From contig QHOZ01000117.1 in the NCBI GenBank assembly GCA_003219495.1, positions 1 through 9,190 of the forward strand: a stretch of 9,190 bases of DNA. Reading direction: 5' to 3'. Positions 7,116-9,190 of the stretch are shown here, piece after piece (the stretch's first letter is position 1; each line of letters starts with the position of its first letter). Both the position numbers and the translations under genes were made by a program. The notes under the pieces are model-generated. The model had not been told where the DNA came from, searched no databases, and worked only from the letters and a program-made list of their open reading frames with translations. The stretch is from Verrucomicrobiota bacterium. Lineage in GTDB: Bacteria; Verrucomicrobiota; Verrucomicrobiae; Chthoniobacterales; UBA10450.

Positions 7116-7459
7116 TTCGCGCGCGTAACGTCTTCAACGTCCTGATCGTCGATCTCATCGCGATCTTCCGGCAACATCACACAGCCGCGATTGTTGAAAC
7201 TCTGAATGTGACCGCCCGCGACCGCGACGAACACGCTTCGGATCATCACGTCGCTTTTCTGCTCCGCATCGACCACCGCTTCGTGCACGCATTTCATGGC
7301 CGTCTCAAAATCGACAATCTCGCCTTTGCGCACGCCGCGACTCGGGGCCTGCCCGACTCCGAGAATTTTCAAAGTTCCATCGGGACGCGTTTCGCCAACG
7401 ACGACGCAAATTTTCGAAGTCCCGATTTCCAAACCGACGATCAAATCTCCATTGGCCAT
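7112..7459 (-). CDS. ftsA: Cell division protein FtsA, N-terminal part (ends at frame break)
   Basis: 115 codons from the ATG at 7459. It carries the actin-fold phosphate-1 loop, GLEIGTSKICVVVGE (9-23), and the FtsA-typical SRGVRKGEIVD (40-50) and VAVAGGHIQSFNNRG (78-92), then ends in DVEDVTRAK followed by TGA. In other FtsA proteins the chain continues here through VTRxAxxVxIP. Inserting one G to give AAGGTG joins this ORF smoothly to the following one. The break falls within the 1C subdomain, so the fragment alone should not be a working ATPase. The start lies 4 bases after the stop of the proline-rich frame that follows ftsQ, placing ftsA firmly in the ddl-ftsQ-ftsA-ftsZ operon. No strong Shine-Dalgarno sequence is visible; the leader is A-rich (AAGAAAAACTAAAAGC). 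Confidence 0.92.
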   Translation of the reverse strand: MANGDLIVGLEIGTSKICVVVGETRPDGTLKILGVGQAPSRGVRKGEIVDFETAMKCVHEAVVDAEQKSDVMIRSVFVAVAGGHIQSFNNRGCVMLPEDRDEIDDQDVEDVTRAK

Positions 7460-7463
7460 GCTT

Positions 7464-7628
7464 TTAGTTTTTCTTGAAAGGTTGCAGAAATCCGCGCTTC
7501 GCCGGGGTCGCTGAGGGAATTGGAGTCGGCGGCGGCGGAGTAGCGGAATGCGCGACGTGCGGCGTCGATTTCGGCCGCGGCTTGGCGGCCGCTGGTTTCG
7601 GCGTTGGGTTCACCGGGAGCGCTTTCAT
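7464..7628 (-). CDS. Proline-rich 54-codon frame: displaced FtsQ C-terminal tail or small coupled ORF
   Basis: A frame open from 7694 to a TAA at 7466-7464. Read from about 7667 it gives 67 residues: INDTIDPQESPRVMKALPV, then a run rich in Pro, Ala, Lys and Ser with PPPP, ending in GFLQPFKKN. Two readings are possible. First, it is the natural end of ftsQ, reached by a -1 shift between 7697 (stop in this frame) and 7628 (stop of the ftsQ frame). Codons in the overlap (AAC, GAC, CCG, TCG, CGC) resemble the genome's usual set more than the ftsQ frame's ACA, CGA, TTG and AGT. Second, an ATG at 7628 overlaps the ftsQ stop as TAATG, which could give a separate 54-residue protein. I favour the first. 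Either way the frame fills the gap and stops 4 bases before ftsA. It has no recognisable domain. Confidence 0.55.
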   Translation of the reverse strand: MKALPVNPTPKPAAAKPRPKSTPHVAHSATPPPPTPIPSATPAKRGFLQPFKKN

Positions 7629-8497
7629 TACGCGCGGCGACTCTTGCGGATCAATCGTGTCGTTGATCCGTCGTCGGAATAAATCAGGAACTGCTCAAGT
7701 CGTTGCAACTGCGCGTCGAGATTATCGAAGCCGAAAGTGACTTTGCTGTGGTTCTTGTCGGTCACGATCAGGCAGTAGCCTTTCGAAATGTCGATCTCGC
7801 GAATTTGAAATCGCGTTTGCATGAAGCTGCGCGTGCTCTGTCGCAACAATTCCAGCGCGGCTTTCGCTTCCGGCGATTCGGCAGTCTTGCCGGCTTCGAG
7901 AGATTCGCCGCCGCAGCCCACAATCAACGGCAGTCCCAAATATTCCGGCAACAGCTTCTTCTCCTTCATCAACACGCCGCGCGCATCCACCAGAAACGCG
8001 GCGTCGGACGCAAACGGATCCGCGATTTGCTTTTCACTCGTGATCCACGCGATCGGCTTTCGTTCGACAATGCGGATGTCGATCTCGGATGGAAGCTTTC
8101 GGAGAACTTCCACTTCATCGACCTGCGGCAAATCCTGCAAATGCTCGTGCACGCGCGCGAGATTCACGCGGAAAATATTTTCGCCTTCGCGAAGTTCCGC
8201 GACGCTGAGAATTTGTTCGCGCTGGAGCGTTCCATCCGTCTGCACTTCGATGCGGGTGAGCTTGTAATCCGCGTTGTCGAGGAAGAAACGTTTCGCAGCG
8301 ACGCGCCCGCCGACATAGATCGCGGTGACCAGCGCAATGAGAAGCGCGAATTTGGACAAGAAAACCAACGCCCGGCGGTTGCGATGTTGGACCGCTTTGC
8401 GCGAGCGGACTTTGACATCGAGGAGATGCTGCTGCTTGCGCTGACGAAAAGTCGAGAGACGGCGATTGCGCACGCGAGGTCGTTGCTGTCGCCTCAT
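7628..8497 (-). CDS. ftsQ: Cell division protein FtsQ (C-terminus probably frame-disrupted)
   Basis: 289 codons from the ATG at 8497, whose ATGA overlaps the ddl stop; a start further upstream would only add residues overlapping ddl. FtsQ is a bitopic inner-membrane protein that links cytoplasmic ring proteins to the late periplasmic divisome (FtsB/FtsL). Layout: a very basic cytoplasmic N-terminus (1-43, many Arg), one transmembrane helix (about 44-66, LVFLSKFALLIALVTAIYV), and a POTRA domain (about 79-148: YKLTRIEVQTDG, GENIFRVNL, LPQVDEVEVLRKLPSEIDI, VERKPIAWI). A beta domain follows (about 149-275), including FLVDARGVLM (168-177) and LDAQLQRLEQFL (260-271). The last residues after SDDG (STTRLIRKSRRA) look unlike an FtsQ ending. 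The -1 frame, open from 7694, carries a more plausible continuation that reaches to ftsA. Identification rests on architecture and on position between ddl and ftsA, because FtsQ sequences diverge strongly. Confidence 0.9.
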   Translation of the reverse strand: MRRQQRPRVRNRRLSTFRQRKQQHLLDVKVRSRKAVQHRNRRALVFLSKFALLIALVTAIYVGGRVAAKRFFLDNADYKLTRIEVQTDGTLQREQILSVAELREGENIFRVNLARVHEHLQDLPQVDEVEVLRKLPSEIDIRIVERKPIAWITSEKQIADPFASDAAFLVDARGVLMKEKKLLPEYLGLPLIVGCGGESLEAGKTAESPEAKAALELLRQSTRSFMQTRFQIREIDISKGYCLIVTDKNHSKVTFGFDNLDAQLQRLEQFLIYSDDGSTTRLIRKSRRA

Positions 8498-9190
8498 CGT
8501 CCGCCGCGCTCCTCTCTTGCGCGGGAGAGTTCGATGATGCGGAGGCAAAGGTCGGGATAGGAAATTCCGGCCGCCGCCGCGCCTTCAGGAAGCAAACTCG
8601 CCTCGGTCATTCCGGGAATCGTGTTCACTTCGAGCACGAACGGGTCGTTCTTTTCCGAGAGGAGGACGTCGACGCGGCCATAAACTTTCAAGCCGAGGGC
8701 GCGAAAGGCCGCAAGTGCCAGCTCCTGGATTTTCTTTGTCAGCGCATTGTCGATCTTTGCCGGACAGACATGCTCGGCGCTCGCGCCAGCCTGCGGATTC
8801 AGGAACGGGTACTTGGTATTGAAGTCGTAAAAACCGCCCTTTGGAATTATTTCGAGAATCGGCAGGGCTTGATCACCGAGGATACCTATCGTCAATTCGC
8901 GGCCAGATACAAATTTTTCTATCAATAATTTGTCGTCGTACTTCGCCGCCTCTTTCAATGCCGCCTCGAGCTCGTCTTCGTTCTTCACGATCACGATTCC
9001 AACCGTCGATCCCTGTCGCGCCGCTTTGACGACGAGTGGAATCGACATCTTCGGCCGCTCGCCGGCACGAATCATTTCCGATTCCGGCGTCGCAACCTTG
9101 TGCGCGACAAATTTTTCTTTCGACAAAATTTTGTCGAACGCGATCTGGCTCGCTTCAACGCCGTCGCCGGTGTAAGCGACGCCGCGATCT
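8494..9190 (-). CDS. ddl: D-alanine--D-alanine ligase (5' end outside window)
   Basis: The frame enters from the right edge with no start inside the window. A TTG at 9126 is open but internal, because the upstream codons already read RGVAYTGDGVEASQIAFDKIL, typical of Ddl. About 232 residues of an expected ~305-310 are present. Ddl joins two D-alanines using ATP in the cytoplasm, for the peptidoglycan stem peptide. ATP-grasp features: the substrate-closing Lys/Ser loop in PLVVKAARQGSTVGI, EKFVSGRELTIGILG, GGFYDFNTKYPFLNP, then GRVDVLL (metal Asp) and FVLEVNTIPGMTEASLLP (metal Glu and Asn, the Ddl signature). The N-terminal domain with the first substrate-binding residues lies outside the window. 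The TGA at 8496-8494 overlaps the ftsQ ATG. The usual dcw order would put murB/murC upstream, beyond the right edge. Confidence 0.96.
   Translation of the reverse strand, partial: DRGVAYTGDGVEASQIAFDKILSKEKFVAHKVATPESEMIRAGERPKMSIPLVVKAARQGSTVGIVIVKNEDELEAALKEAAKYDDKLLIEKFVSGRELTIGILGDQALPILEIIPKGGFYDFNTKYPFLNPQAGASAEHVCPAKIDNALTKKIQELALAAFRALGLKVYGRVDVLLSEKNDPFVLEVNTIPGMTEASLLPEGAAAAGISYPDLCLRIIELSRAREERGGR
9119..9138. repeat. Perfect 20-bp palindrome inside ddl
   Basis: TTCGACAAAA at 9119-9128 is followed at once by its exact reverse complement TTTTGTCGAA (9129-9138). It falls within the ddl coding region and encodes part of AFDKILSK. It could be chance aided by codon preference, or a binding site for a dimeric protein; nothing else supports a function. 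Confidence 0.4.

Noticed and set aside
6411..7145. Plus-strand frame of 244 codons opposite ftsA
   Set aside because: Antisense shadow: ftsA motifs are clear on the minus strand and this frame shows no domain or ribosome site.
8498..8548. Upstream start for ftsQ at 8548
   Set aside because: It would overlap ddl by 55 bases; the ATG at 8497 gives the usual ATGA junction.
7703..8560. Long plus-strand frame (285 codons) opposite ftsQ
   Set aside because: It mirrors the ftsQ/ddl coding region, has no recognisable domain and is rich in Arg/Phe/Ala as expected for the antisense of GC-rich genes.
1..9190. Search for a mobile element, defence island or biosynthetic cluster
   Set aside because: No transposase, integrase, tRNA, att-like direct repeats or toxin/antitoxin pairs; the content is housekeeping division genes plus a polymerase and hydrolases.

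Overview
The window is a GC-rich, tightly packed bacterial chromosome segment with almost no non-coding DNA; the two intergenic gaps are 99 and 62 bases. The division-gene order, the type of FtsA/FtsZ, and the B-family polymerase beside M20 hydrolases suggest a soil or freshwater Verrucomicrobiota (Chthoniobacterales-like) genome. This placement is an inference from sequence character; no search was run.

Left part (1-3410, minus strand): a B-family DNA polymerase (1239-3410) overlaps by 4 bases (ATGA) an exported M20-family peptidase homologue that runs off the left edge (1-1242). The polymerase keeps its polymerisation motifs, but all three 3'-5' exonuclease motifs look mutated. The peptidase homologue has non-standard residues at several metal-ligand positions.

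Middle (3411-4810): a divergent gene (3510-4748, plus strand) encodes an exported M20D-type amidohydrolase. It appears to lack about 35-45 residues that normally carry the Cys-Gly-His-Asp metal motif. Short, diverged copies of one dispersed repeat family lie on both sides of it. A 13-bp perfect stem at the convergent junction with ftsZ may terminate both transcripts.

Right part (4811-9190, minus strand): the end of a division and cell wall (dcw) cluster, transcribed in the order ddl (partial), ftsQ, ftsA, ftsZ with overlaps or gaps of 16 bases or less, so almost certainly one operon. Ddl makes the D-Ala-D-Ala dipeptide for peptidoglycan, FtsQ is the periplasmic divisome scaffold, FtsA tethers the ring to the membrane, and FtsZ forms the ring. 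Two breaks stand out. ftsA is split into two ORFs overlapping by GTGA. ftsQ appears to lose its frame near the 3' end, with a proline-rich tail continuing in the -1 frame. Each break is repaired by one extra G, so base-calling or assembly error is the first explanation to exclude.

No tRNA, rRNA, CRISPR array, insertion sequence, prophage or defence system was seen.
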